64,000 nucleotides of DNA from positions 310,001 to 374,000 of the forward strand of contig NZ_CP065691.1 in the NCBI RefSeq assembly GCF_016027715.1, in the 5' to 3' direction. The position numbers and the translations under genes were made by a program. Below, one piece after another: positions 14,403 to 23,192 of the stretch; the stretch's first letter is position 1, and each line of letters opens with the position of its first letter. Under the pieces are notes generated by a model, which did not search any database, was not told the origin of the DNA, and saw nothing but the letters and a program-made list of their open reading frames with translations. The stretch is from Lactococcus garvieae (GTDB taxonomy: Bacteria; Bacillota; Bacilli; Lactobacillales; Streptococcaceae).

Positions 14403-14690
14403 ATGATTAATTACAACGCAAAATCAGTGAGAACAAGCGGTTTCTATTCTGATAAAAGATGGATTAAAACAAGAGATGCTATTCGTAAACGTGATAATTC
14501 AACATGTCAAAACTGTGGTGACTATACAGCTGAAAAGTTTGAGGTTGACCACAAGCAGGAGCTAACTATGGAAAACGTTAGAGATTGGAACATAGCATAT
14601 AATCCTGACAACTTATGGTTATTATGTTTTGCTTGCCACAAGCGGAAAACAGTACGTGATAAGCAGAGCAATGACAGATTATTTTATTAG
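14403..14690 (+). CDS. HNH endonuclease next to terminase
   Basis: 95 residues. HNH/ββα-metal domain with two CxxC-type pairs: CQNCGDY and CFACHKR, plus FEVDHKQELT and NPDNLWLLC. In cos phages of the HK97 type a gene in this place is needed with terminase for specific cos cleavage. It lies 12 bp after terL and before the portal, so this is the likely role rather than homing. Confidence 0.88.
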   Translation: MINYNAKSVRTSGFYSDKRWIKTRDAIRKRDNSTCQNCGDYTAEKFEVDHKQELTMENVRDWNIAYNPDNLWLLCFACHKRKTVRDKQSNDRLFY

Positions 14691-14704
14691 AAAGGAGAAA
14701 CACA

Positions 14705-15826
14705 TTGGAACTAAAATTATTTGGTAAAACAGTTAAGATTCAAAGTTCAGAACTTGACCAAGATACACAACGTGCAAAAATGTGGAACGATGAAATAGTT
14801 AACGCTACAAGTGGTTTCTATAACAACATCTCAAGCAAGATTGCAACAGAGTTATCAAAAGTTAATTTCCAACATGTTAAGTACAAGAAAAACGATGGTG
14901 GACTTGATACTTTAACAAGTATGGATGGTTCTGACCTTGATGAGGTTCTCAACTGGAAACCTAAAGGGCACTTAAACTCTACAGATTTCTGGTTCACAGT
15001 TACTAAAAAGTTATTGACTACTCGCAAAGTTTATATTGAGCCTGTACTTGATAAAGAGGGTAACTTGACTGACCTCAAATTACTTGGCTCAGATGACAAG
15101 ATTGATACTAAAGAAACAATCAATCTGGTAAGTCCATTTTTTATTAATGAGAATACAAGCATTTTAGATTCAACTCTTTCAAGCATTGCAACCAAGCTTA
15201 AACAAGGTCGTATGAGAGGGATGATTAAAGTTAATGCAATTGTTGATACTGAAACTGATGAGTTTAAAGAAAAAGCAACTAAGACACTAAATACAATGCA
15301 AGAGGTTAGCTCTTACAATGGTTTAGGTGTTATGGACGATAAGTCTGAGGTTGTTGAATTTAAAAACTCTTACTCAGTTCTCAATGATGAGGAAATTGCT
15401 TTGATTAAATCTGAACTATTAAGTTCTTACTTTATGTCAGAGAAAATCTTGACTGGTGAACCTAGCCAAGAGGAACAAATTTATTTCTATCAATCAACAA
15501 TTATTCCGTTACTTGCTCAACTTGAAAAAGAATTAAGCTTTAAGCTTATTTCAGAAACTCGTAGACGTAAGGTTAAAGGGAATATCTATTATGAGCGTAT
15601 TATCATTGATAATCAATTATTCAAATTCGCTAGTCTTAAAGATATGTTGGACTTGTACCACGAAAATACACAAGCCCCAATCATGACAGTGAATGAGTTC
15701 AAAGTCCTTATTGGTTTAGAACCAACTGAGGGTGGAGATGTTTACTTAACGAATTTAAACTCAAAAGTTATTAAAAACTTTAGTGACTTAGAGGTTAATG
15801 CAAATCCTGACGGAAAGGAGGACTAA
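14705..15826 (+). CDS. Portal protein (HK97 family)
   Basis: 373 residues, in the range for HK97-type portals. It forms the dodecameric ring at one capsid vertex through which DNA enters. Family-like segments include GFYNNISSKIATELSKV near the start, ILTGEPSQEEQIYFYQSTIIP (about 255-275) and the C-terminal PIMTVNEFKVLIGLEP. Start TTG 14705 follows AAAGGAG. The next gene follows by 3 bp. Confidence 0.87.
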   Translation: MELKLFGKTVKIQSSELDQDTQRAKMWNDEIVNATSGFYNNISSKIATELSKVNFQHVKYKKNDGGLDTLTSMDGSDLDEVLNWKPKGHLNSTDFWFTVTKKLLTTRKVYIEPVLDKEGNLTDLKLLGSDDKIDTKETINLVSPFFINENTSILDSTLSSIATKLKQGRMRGMIKVNAIVDTETDEFKEKATKTLNTMQEVSSYNGLGVMDDKSEVVEFKNSYSVLNDEEIALIKSELLSSYFMSEKILTGEPSQEEQIYFYQSTIIPLLAQLEKELSFKLISETRRRKVKGNIYYERIIIDNQLFKFASLKDMLDLYHENTQAPIMTVNEFKVLIGLEPTEGGDVYLTNLNSKVIKNFSDLEVNANPDGKED

Positions 15827-15829
15827 CAC

Positions 15830-16345
15830 TTGAAATTAGTTGAAAATATCGCAAAAGTTGAGTTGGTTGAAAACGAAAGTGGTGATAAATCTATTCGTGC
15901 AATTGCAAGTTACGTTCACAAAACAAACAACAATGATTTGTATTTGGACGGTGATGTAATTGAATTTAAACGTGAGGTTTACCCATTCTTATTCAATCAT
16001 GGTAAATCAGCTGATGATTTCCTTGGTGAATCTCGTACTCATTATGATGCAGAGCTTGATGCTTACGTATCAGATATTAATGTTTATGAAAACCGTCCTG
16101 AAATTATCAAAGCTATTGAAAATGGTGTTTATGATTCTGTTTCAATTTCTTACTACATTACTGAATATACATTTGGGGATGAGGATGAAATCATTGTTAA
16201 ACATGCAATCATGAATGAAGTATCACTCGTTTCCGTTGGTGCTGACCCTGGGGCTAAACTTATGAATAATGAGTTAGCTGAGGAACGTACAGCATTCATT
16301 GAGGCACGAAATCAATTGAAGGAGATTAAAGCTCAATATGAATAA
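15830..16345 (+). CDS. Prohead protease (HK97/S78 family)
   Basis: 171 residues. Serine protease that matures the procapsid by removing the delta domain of the capsid protein. The catalytic histidine is in PFLFNHGKSADDFLG (about residue 62) and the serine in YDSVSISYYI (about 105). Start TTG with AAAGGAGG. Its end overlaps the capsid gene by 8 bp, so translation is coupled. Confidence 0.88.
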   Translation: MKLVENIAKVELVENESGDKSIRAIASYVHKTNNNDLYLDGDVIEFKREVYPFLFNHGKSADDFLGESRTHYDAELDAYVSDINVYENRPEIIKAIENGVYDSVSISYYITEYTFGDEDEIIVKHAIMNEVSLVSVGADPGAKLMNNELAEERTAFIEARNQLKEIKAQYE

Positions 16346-17480
16346 ACTTGACCGTATCGAACTTGAAAAATCTATTAAAGATTTGCAAGCTCGCAATAAT
16401 GAAATTAAAGGTTTGATTCTTGCAGAAAACTCAGTAGACTCAGCAAAAATTCTTGATGCTGAATTTAAAGAGAACGAAGCAAAAATCAACAGTGCACAAA
16501 TCAAATTAGAAGAAAATTCTAAAATCAAAGGAGAACCTACTATGTCTAAATATCTTGAAACTCAAAACTCATCACGTGACTTTATCAACATCTTGAAAAC
16601 TGCTGGCGACAAAGATGCTGTTATGAACGCTTGGAACGCTAAACTTGCAGAAAATGACCTCAAAGTTGAGGACAAAGGATTGGTATTACCAAAACGTTTG
16701 GTTGACTCAATCGAAACTGCTCTTACTGAAACTAACCCAGTATTCAAAGTATTCCAATTGACTCACGTTGGTGCTTTGCTTGTTCAAAAAGGTTTGAAAT
16801 CAACTGATGAGGCTAAAGTACACGTTGAGGGAACTGAAAAAGTATTGCAAAACGCTGTATTGACTGCTGACTCTATCACTCCACAACTTATCTACAAAGC
16901 TCAATCAATCTCTACTCGTAACAAAGAAATTCTTGAAAACTTTGAAGAAGTTTACGCTGTGGTAGTTGCTGAACTTACACAAGCTATCGTAAACAAAGCT
17001 GTTGACTTGGCTCTTGTTGAAGGTAAAGGTAATGCTGATGGTTTCCTTGCAATCATGAACGAAACTGATACTGAAAAAGTTAAAGAAATCACTGCTGAAA
17101 AACTTGTTGATGGTATTGAAGATGCTACTGACTTTGTACGTGGTCGTGAAGGTCGTAAATTCCTTATCGTAACTGCTGAACAACGTAAAGCTTTGCTTAA
17201 AGAAGTACGTGCGTTGGTTGCACCAGCTCGTGTGCGTAATGACGATGCTGAAATCGCAAGTGAGGTTGGTGTTGATGAACTTATCGTTTACACTGGCTCT
17301 AAAGCTATCAAACCAATCGTTATCGTTGACCAAGCTTACAAAATCGACATGAAAGATTTGACTAAAGTTGATGCCTTCGAATGGAAAACTAACGGAAACG
17401 TTATCCTTATGGAATCACTTTCAGCTGGTAAAATGAACAAAATCAAAGGTGCTGCCTTCGTAACTGTGACTGCACCCTAA
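16338..17480 (+). CDS. Major capsid protein (HK97 fold) with N-terminal delta domain
   Basis: 380 residues. Residues about 1-70 are a charged coiled coil that acts as built-in scaffold and is expected to be cut near the KGEPTMSKYL region. The rest is an HK97-type capsid fold (SVLPK-like segment LVLPKRLVDSIETALTETNP, and LVDGIEDATDFVRGREG). Codon use shifts to a high-expression pattern after the delta part (GGT, GAA, CGT). The gene ends CCC-TAA followed by a hairpin, indicating programmed frameshifting (see next). Confidence 0.92.
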   Translation: MNKLDRIELEKSIKDLQARNNEIKGLILAENSVDSAKILDAEFKENEAKINSAQIKLEENSKIKGEPTMSKYLETQNSSRDFINILKTAGDKDAVMNAWNAKLAENDLKVEDKGLVLPKRLVDSIETALTETNPVFKVFQLTHVGALLVQKGLKSTDEAKVHVEGTEKVLQNAVLTADSITPQLIYKAQSISTRNKEILENFEEVYAVVVAELTQAIVNKAVDLALVEGKGNADGFLAIMNETDTEKVKEITAEKLVDGIEDATDFVRGREGRKFLIVTAEQRKALLKEVRALVAPARVRNDDAEIASEVGVDELIVYTGSKAIKPIVIVDQAYKIDMKDLTKVDAFEWKTNGNVILMESLSAGKMNKIKGAAFVTVTAP

Positions 17481-17637
17481 GCAACCCCTTAATAGGGGTT
17501 TAGAGACTGAAACTGTAGAGTTAAGCAGTATGTCAGTGGATAACAGTACTAAAAAAGAAATAATGGCAAGTCTCGATGCTCAAAGAATAGATTATAAAAC
17601 ATCTATGACAAAAGCAGAGTTACTTGCTCTTGTGTAA
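17479..17637 (+). CDS. +1 frameshift extension of the capsid protein with HeH/LEM domain
   Basis: From the last capsid codons GCA CCC TAA, a one-base forward slip at CCC-T enters a frame open from 17470 to the stop at 17635. The extension is about 52 residues. Its end (STKKEIMASLDAQRIDYK, then SMTKAELLALV) is a HeH/LEM-like helical domain often found at the ends of phage structural proteins. A hairpin AACCCC-TTAATA-GGGGTT (17483-17500) starts 2 nt past the stop codon. An internal ATG at 17530 has no ribosome site, which argues against a separate gene. Confidence 0.65.
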   Translation, partial: KQPLNRGLETETVELSSMSVDNSTKKEIMASLDAQRIDYKTSMTKAELLALV

Positions 17638-17655
17638 CAGAAAGGGGATAACCTT

Positions 17656-17919
17656 ATGTTAGATTACATCAAAACATACTGTGGCATTCCCTTGAATGTT
17701 GCTTTATACGACAAAACAATTGAAATGAATAAATCAATTGCTTTAAAAAGATTACAAATTGCTGGTGTTTCTACTGATGAGACAAATGAGATTGTACAAC
17801 AATATGTTGCTACATTCTGTAGATTCCAATTGGTATCAGAACCAAGTAGAGTCTTTGTTGATGCTGAAACATCAAGAATGAAAGAGATGCTCGAATTACT
17901 TACTTATGGAGGTGTTTAA
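17656..17919 (+). CDS. Head-tail connector (adaptor, gp6-like)
   Basis: 87 residues, all-helical, in the position of HK97 gp6 / SPP1 gp15-type adaptors that dock under the portal. Begins MLDYIKTYCGIPLNVALYDK. AAAGGGG upstream. Its stop overlaps the next start by one base. Assigned from size, helicity and gene order. Confidence 0.72.
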   Translation: MLDYIKTYCGIPLNVALYDKTIEMNKSIALKRLQIAGVSTDETNEIVQQYVATFCRFQLVSEPSRVFVDAETSRMKEMLELLTYGGV

Positions 17920-18233
17920 TGATATTTTCACAAGTCACAATCGAGTTAGCTGTTACTGAGAAAAAACCTAATGGTGCTGAGAAACAAGTTATCAAACCTA
18001 TTGATTTGCCAGTTAAGAAAGAGCGAATCACTCAAAATAGACTTGATGAGTTCTCTATGCAAGGTTTAAAGAAAGTATCACGTTATTCTCTTAATAACAT
18101 TGGTGAGTATGAGGATGCAATATTTGACTACTTTACTGATGAAAAAGGTAATAGGTACAAACGTACACTTTGGGAAAGAGACCCTAAAACAAACAAAATG
18201 ATTCTAGAGGGAGAAATCGCTAATGGCTTATAA
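17919..18233 (+). CDS. Head-closure/stopper-like protein
   Basis: 104 residues, beta-rich, with DLPVKKERITQNRLDEFSM and a C-terminal strand pair. Place after the adaptor and size fit the stopper/head-closure family. It overlaps the following gene by 11 bp. No direct motif is decisive. Confidence 0.6.
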   Translation: MIFSQVTIELAVTEKKPNGAEKQVIKPIDLPVKKERITQNRLDEFSMQGLKKVSRYSLNNIGEYEDAIFDYFTDEKGNRYKRTLWERDPKTNKMILEGEIANGL

Positions 18234-18561
18234 TTCATACATAGAGTGGAAACAAGCTGTTGATAAGATTGGATTTGCTGACATTATCTTAGGTGTCAAA
18301 GACACAGTTGAACCAAACACAGTATACATCCAAGTTTCTGATTCAAAAGTAGTTGGCTCTGATAACTTTAAATTTGTCATTGGTTATTCTTACAGCGTTG
18401 TAGCAAGTGTTCCAGAGGTTGATAGTCACTTAGTTAAAGAATTATCTGAATTACTTGATTCTGGACTAGAGATGGTAAATTTCTCTGAGACAAGCCACTT
18501 GTACAATTTCTCTGGAACTATTTATCTACCTGTTGGGTCTAAAGGTGATGCATTTGAGTAA
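18223..18561 (+). CDS. Neck / tail terminator-like protein
   Basis: 112 residues, mixed alpha-beta (MAYNSYIEWKQAVDKIGFAD, then alternating strands such as FKFVIGYSYSVVASV). Size and place suggest the tail terminator or completion protein that caps the tail tube. Its end overlaps the gp10-like gene. Confidence 0.55.
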   Translation: MAYNSYIEWKQAVDKIGFADIILGVKDTVEPNTVYIQVSDSKVVGSDNFKFVIGYSYSVVASVPEVDSHLVKELSELLDSGLEMVNFSETSHLYNFSGTIYLPVGSKGDAFE

Positions 18562-18922
18562 AGATAATCTAGACATTAAAGCAATCAGTGAACAGTTAGC
18601 AAATGATGTTACTGATAGAGTTGCTGACTTCATTGAGACTCAAACAAAAGCTGAGGCTCAGAAAGCAAGTCGTAGACAAAAAAGATTTAGAGCACATGGT
18701 AAAACTTATACCTATGCTAAATATCGTAATACTGGTCAACTTGCTCGTAACTTAAAGATAGACAAAAAAGGCAAATACAAAGTTGTACATGATGGTAGAC
18801 GGTCTGATTATTCAGATGGTTCATACCACGGAATGTATTTCTTAGTTGAGAAAAAAGGTGAACGTGCGATTCAACAAATTCTCAAGAATGCAAAAGTCTA
18901 TACAGAATCTACAAAACTATAG
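18548..18922 (+). CDS. HK97 gp10-like tail completion protein
   Basis: 124 residues from ATG 18548. It has the HK97-gp10 family pattern: an early helix (EQLANDVTDRVADFIETQ), a basic arginine-rich middle (RRQKRFR), TYAKYRNTGQLARNLKI and a conserved Tyr-His-Gly (SYHGMYFLVEKKGERA). Start is uncertain: TTG 18554 would have AAAGG at better spacing. Joins head and tail. Confidence 0.8.
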   Translation: MHLSKDNLDIKAISEQLANDVTDRVADFIETQTKAEAQKASRRQKRFRAHGKTYTYAKYRNTGQLARNLKIDKKGKYKVVHDGRRSDYSDGSYHGMYFLVEKKGERAIQQILKNAKVYTESTKL

Positions 18923-18937
18923 AAAGAAGGCATATAC

Positions 18938-19612
18938 ATGGCTTTAAATTTAAAATATGATGACCGCAAAATCTTTTGGGGTAACGAAGGATTGCTTGTT
19001 GGTAAGATTGACACAGCTGGTTCTAAACCAACTGCTAAAGACATCAAATTAGCTACTGGTATGGTATCTGCATCTGCTATGGAAGACCAAGCTGAAACAG
19101 CTAATTTCCCAGCAGACAACAAGCCTGACCACGGTTCTAAAAAGGGTTCAACACTCTTACAAGGTGAAATGGTATTCATGCAAATTGACGAACCTGTTGG
19201 CGAGGGATTGCTTGGACAAGTTAAATCTGAAAATGGTTTAGGTTGGGTACCAACTGGTAACTACACAGACCACATTGTACAATACGTTAACCGTGCAATG
19301 AAAAAGACTGCTGATGGTGAAGTTATCAATGGTTATAAAATCATCGTTTACCCAGCACTTAAAGCAACTGGTGAGGGAACATCTGAGAGCGAGACTGATT
19401 CGACAGACGGTGTTGACCCAATTTCTTACACAATTCCATTGCAAGCTACTGCAACACCTGCTTACAAATCTGGTAACTATCAACCAGCTGAAATGAAATA
19501 TGAGGTTTGGGGCAAGCAAGCTGAGGAATTTGAAAAAATGATGGAAGAACAACTTTTCATTATGTTCCCAGATACAGTTATCGCTGGCGGTACTGTAGAA
19601 ACAGGCAAATAA
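18938..19612 (+). CDS. Major tail protein (tail tube)
   Basis: 224 residues. Beta-rich tube subunit; begins MALNLKYDDRKIFWGNEGLL and contains YTDHIVQYVNRAM and ATATPAYKSGNYQPAEMKYEVWG. An acidic Ser/Thr stretch near 147-157 (EGTSESETDSTDG) looks like a surface loop. AGAAAGAAGG upstream. High-expression codon use like the capsid gene. Confidence 0.85.
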   Translation: MALNLKYDDRKIFWGNEGLLVGKIDTAGSKPTAKDIKLATGMVSASAMEDQAETANFPADNKPDHGSKKGSTLLQGEMVFMQIDEPVGEGLLGQVKSENGLGWVPTGNYTDHIVQYVNRAMKKTADGEVINGYKIIVYPALKATGEGTSESETDSTDGVDPISYTIPLQATATPAYKSGNYQPAEMKYEVWGKQAEEFEKMMEEQLFIMFPDTVIAGGTVETGK

Positions 19613-19648
19613 TCACAAATTTATTAAAGAAGAAAGAGGTATAAACCT

Positions 19649-19927
19649 ATGACACAATTATCACCTGCACGTAAATTCAAACTGATTACAGGAAAAGACA
19701 TTTTTAAAGCGAGTAAAGAACTCGAAAAAGTAATGCAAGATGAAGAATCAAATGACACTACTGAGGCGGTAGAGTTTGTTCAATATGGTTTGTATCTCGC
19801 TTTTTATAATCCAGATTTGACTAAAGCTAAGAAAGAGTTCTCTGAGTTCCTTGAAACTGGTGAGCTTGATACTGAGCAAGAAACTATTAAATCATTGATG
19901 GAAAAATTCAAAGCCACTTTCGGCTAA
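19649..19927 (+). CDS. Tail assembly chaperone (gpG-like)
   Basis: 92 residues, acidic, helical; MTQLSPARKFKLITGKDIFKASKELEKV is like Gram-positive siphophage chaperones that lie between major tail and tape-measure genes. AGAAAGAGG upstream. No slippery heptamer joins it to the next gene, which is 60 bp away in the same frame. Confidence 0.72.
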   Translation: MTQLSPARKFKLITGKDIFKASKELEKVMQDEESNDTTEAVEFVQYGLYLAFYNPDLTKAKKEFSEFLETGELDTEQETIKSLMEKFKATFG

Positions 19928-19987
19928 TAGAGGGAATGGCGGTACTTAGCGGTATCGCTTTTTCTTTTGGTTTAGAAAGGGGATTAT

Positions 19988-20473
19988 ATGAAATTAAAAG
20001 ATGCGATTAGATACTATGAGCTAACTGGCTCAGATATTTTAGCTGACATAGAAAAACAATCTAAATATGTCACAGCTTTAGATTTTGGTTATGTTTTTGA
20101 TGATTTCACTGAGGTTATGGAAGGATTATATGACAACTTATTGTTGTTATGGTGTGATTCTCATGAGATTACTGATGAAACAGTATTACCAACTAAAGAG
20201 GAATTGTCTGGATTGTATTTACATTCTATTCCAAAGCAGGAATCAGAAAGCACTACCCAAGAATTTGAAATGCCAAGTAAATTTGCTCTAAAAGTCAAGC
20301 GAAAAGAAGAGAATAAAATTGTTCTTTTACTTGTTTCTATACTCACCGCAGAGATGAGCATAGAGCAGTTTTATGACATGGAAATTGAGACGGTAGTTGA
20401 AATTATCAATGCTTATGGTGAAAAAATGGAAGCTGAACAGAAAAAACGTAAGAAAAACAAGCATAAGCTTTAA
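19988..20473 (+). CDS. Second tail assembly chaperone (gpGT-like)
   Basis: 161 residues. Helical N-terminal half and a lysine-rich C-terminus (EKMEAEQKKRKKNKHKL). Place directly before the tape-measure gene. It starts from its own ATG with AGAAAGGGG, so here the second chaperone seems to be made as a separate protein rather than by frameshift. Confidence 0.62.
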   Translation: MKLKDAIRYYELTGSDILADIEKQSKYVTALDFGYVFDDFTEVMEGLYDNLLLLWCDSHEITDETVLPTKEELSGLYLHSIPKQESESTTQEFEMPSKFALKVKRKEENKIVLLLVSILTAEMSIEQFYDMEIETVVEIINAYGEKMEAEQKKRKKNKHKL

Positions 20474-20483
20474 TAGCAAAAGG

Positions 20484-20584
20484 CGAAGGAATGTGACAAC
20501 CATAGGATTTCTTGATGAAGGAAAAGAAATATTCAACAATATTACTATTTTCTTGATTTTTGGGAGACGAAGGAATGTGACAAC
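20484..20584 (+). repeat. 17-bp direct repeats in the chaperone/tape-measure gap
   Basis: CGAAGGAATGTGACAAC occurs at 20484-20500 and 20568-20584, 84 bp apart. The 218-bp gap (20474-20691) has no convincing gene; short frames repeat RRRNVTT. It may be the scar of an insertion or of a lost frame of the second chaperone. Confidence 0.6.
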
Positions 20585-20691
20585 AGAGCCATTCAATTAA
20601 AAGAAAAATTAAAAAAAGTTCTTTTAATATTTTGAGAGAAGAATTTGGAAATGAGAGAACAAAAACAAATTTGAAAAGGAGGTTATAAACT

Positions 20692-23184
20692 ATGAGTTCA
20701 AATGCAAAGTTTGAAGTAGAGATTTATGGTAATACAGCCAAATTTGAGAACTCCTTAAAAGGTATAAACTCTGCAATGACCAGCTTAAGAGGTGAGGCAA
20801 GTCAATTAAGAAAAGACTTAAAACTTGACCCAACTAATACTGCTAAGATGGCTCAATTGCAAAGAAACTATACTCAACAACTTGAACAAACTAAAAACAA
20901 AGCTAGTCAATTAAAAACTGAACTAGCTGGAATTGATAAGTCTACACCTGACGGACAAAAGAAATTCATTCAACTTTCTAAGTCTTTACAAGACAGCGAA
21001 CTAAAAGCAAACTACCTTGAGAAAGACATCAAACAACTTGATAATTCTATTTCAAATGGTAAGTATGAGGTTAATTTAAAAACTGATAAGGCTGAGGGTC
21101 AAGTCAGTAAAGTTAAAACTAGTTTTAGTGCCTTACGTGAGGTTGCTACAGGTGCTCTTAGACAAATAGGTTCTAGTATAACAAATGCACTCGGAAACAA
21201 AATGGGTGACTGGATAAGTGACACAATGGCAACTCAAAAAGCCATGAACTCACTTAAGAATACAATGAACTTTGCTGGTGTTGGTAGCGAGTTTGATTCT
21301 TTAAGTAAGCGTATGGGTCAAGTTGCAGTAGATACAAATGCTAATACAGAGGACACTCTAAAACTAGCATCAACATTTGTTGGTCTTGGTGATAATGCTC
21401 AAACAGCTGGTGATAAAGTTGAAAATATTGTTAAAGCCAACCAAGCATTTGGTGGTTCTGGTGAGGACTTAAAAGGTGTTGTACAAGCTTACGGTCAAAT
21501 GTCAGCAAGTGGTAAGGTCACTGCTGAGAACATTAATCAGTTGACTGATAACAATACAGCACTTGGTGCATCACTTAAGAAAACAGTAATGGACATGAAC
21601 CCACAACTGAAACAATATGGTTCATTTGCTGAGGCATCATCTAAAGGTGCTGTGTCTGTTGAGATGCTTGATAAAGCTTTAGCACAATTAGGTAAAGCAG
21701 GTGGTGGCGGTGTTGAGACAATTGGTGATGCTTTTGCAAGTTTAGATGAAACAATCGCTCTTGCATTACTACCAACTCTTGATGAAATAACACCACTTGT
21801 TACAGATATTGTAAATGGCATAGCAGATGCTCTGCCAGATATCTTGTCTAAGTTGACAGACTTAGCTAAATTCTTAAAAGAAAACTGGGATTGGCTAAGT
21901 AAGGTGGCAATTGCTGTAGGGGCTGTAGCTATTGCATTCGGAATATTTAATGCAGTCATGGGTATAGCAAGTACTGTTATGACAGTGTTTGGTGTAAGTA
22001 TGGGTGTTGCTTTCGGATGGATAGGGATTATAATCGCAGCGATTGCAGGACTTATTGCTGTAGGTGTTCTTATCTGGCAAAACTGGCAAACAATTGCTGA
22101 CTTTGCTGTTTCAATCTGGGGTGGCATTAAAGAGTTCTTTGCTGGTTTAGGTGTTTGGTTTAGTGAATTATGGCAAGGCATCACAGAAACAGCAATGAAT
22201 GTTTGGAACGGTGTTGGTGAGTTTATCACAGTAATCTGGGATGGAATCAAAGCCTATTTCTCAACACTCGTTGAGTTCTATTCAGCATTATTTAGTGCTG
22301 TTGGTTCTGTGATATCTACAGCATGGAATGCAATTGTTCAATTTGCACAAACAGCATTCAACAATATCGTTACTTTCTTTACACCACTTGGAAATGTATT
22401 TAAAGCACTGTTTGACTTAGTTGTTGCAGTGTTCAGACTTGGATGGGAAATTATCAAAGCTCTTGCACGTGGTGCATGGATGGGTATTCAAGCTATCTGG
22501 TCTGGTTTGGTAGGATTCTTTACACCAATCTGGAATGCAGTATCAAATATAGTCAATATCGTATTTCAAGCAATTGGTAACTTTGCTCGTAGTGCTTGGA
22601 ATGTAATAGTTTCAGTATTTAGCGTTGTTGCTGGATGGTTTGGTGGTGTATTTAATGCAGTCAGAAATGTTGTTTCTGGTGTATTTAGAACATTCGGTAG
22701 TTTTGCATCAAGTGCCTGGGGTTCTATTCGTGGAATCTTTAGTGGTGTTGCAGGATTCTTCTCATCAATATTTAGTAGCGTGAGAAACGTTGTAAGTAAT
22801 GCATTCAGCGCTTTTGGAAACATTGCAAGTGGTGCATACAATGCCGTTACAGGTGTGTTCAGCGGAATCGGAAGTTTCTTTTCAAATGTATTTGGTGGTG
22901 TAAGAGATATCGTTGACAATGTTCTAGGTGGTATCACAAACACAATCAATGGAATAACTGGTGCTATCAATGGTGTAGCTGGTAAAGTAAGTAAATTATT
23001 TGGTGGCTCAACAGTTACTGTAGCACGTGAGTTTGCTGACCTGCAAGCACGTGGACTTGTTCAAAACAGTTCAAGTAAAGAAACAACAAATTATCAAAAT
23101 ACATTCAATATTCAAGCTGGAAACAAAGATACAACTGCTTTAGCACGTGCTATCAGACGTGAGTTTGAATTAGGAAGGGCATAG
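20692..23184 (+). CDS. Tape measure protein
   Basis: 830 residues. An N-terminal coiled coil (about 1-145, SLRGEASQLRKDLKLDPTN) is typical of siphophage tape measures. A PhageMin-tail domain spans about 165-370. Hydrophobic segments lie at about 400-460, followed by many Trp/Phe/Gly-rich repeats (patterns SAWN, FSGVAGFF, VRNVVS) from 480 to 770. It sets tail length and sits in the tube lumen. No peptidase or lysozyme domain is visible. At roughly 1.5 Å per residue a tail of about 120 nm is expected, as an inference. GGAGG upstream. Confidence 0.92.
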   Translation: MSSNAKFEVEIYGNTAKFENSLKGINSAMTSLRGEASQLRKDLKLDPTNTAKMAQLQRNYTQQLEQTKNKASQLKTELAGIDKSTPDGQKKFIQLSKSLQDSELKANYLEKDIKQLDNSISNGKYEVNLKTDKAEGQVSKVKTSFSALREVATGALRQIGSSITNALGNKMGDWISDTMATQKAMNSLKNTMNFAGVGSEFDSLSKRMGQVAVDTNANTEDTLKLASTFVGLGDNAQTAGDKVENIVKANQAFGGSGEDLKGVVQAYGQMSASGKVTAENINQLTDNNTALGASLKKTVMDMNPQLKQYGSFAEASSKGAVSVEMLDKALAQLGKAGGGGVETIGDAFASLDETIALALLPTLDEITPLVTDIVNGIADALPDILSKLTDLAKFLKENWDWLSKVAIAVGAVAIAFGIFNAVMGIASTVMTVFGVSMGVAFGWIGIIIAAIAGLIAVGVLIWQNWQTIADFAVSIWGGIKEFFAGLGVWFSELWQGITETAMNVWNGVGEFITVIWDGIKAYFSTLVEFYSALFSAVGSVISTAWNAIVQFAQTAFNNIVTFFTPLGNVFKALFDLVVAVFRLGWEIIKALARGAWMGIQAIWSGLVGFFTPIWNAVSNIVNIVFQAIGNFARSAWNVIVSVFSVVAGWFGGVFNAVRNVVSGVFRTFGSFASSAWGSIRGIFSGVAGFFSSIFSSVRNVVSNAFSAFGNIASGAYNAVTGVFSGIGSFFSNVFGGVRDIVDNVLGGITNTINGITGAINGVAGKVSKLFGGSTVTVAREFADLQARGLVQNSSSKETTNYQNTFNIQAGNKDTTALARAIRREFELGRA

Positions 23185-23192
23185 AAAAACAA

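Noticed and set aside
17530-17637. Independent 35-codon gene after the capsid gene
   Set aside because: No Shine-Dalgarno before ATG 17530, and the frame is open back into the capsid end at a CCC-TAA slip site.
20397-20600. Frameshift extension of the second tail chaperone
   Set aside because: An A-rich run is near, but its phase does not make a proper -1 heptamer. Kept only as a gap with repeats.
21537-22250. 237-codon minus-strand frame inside the tape measure gene
   Set aside because: It is the antisense shadow of a repeat-rich coding sequence; no start site and no domain.
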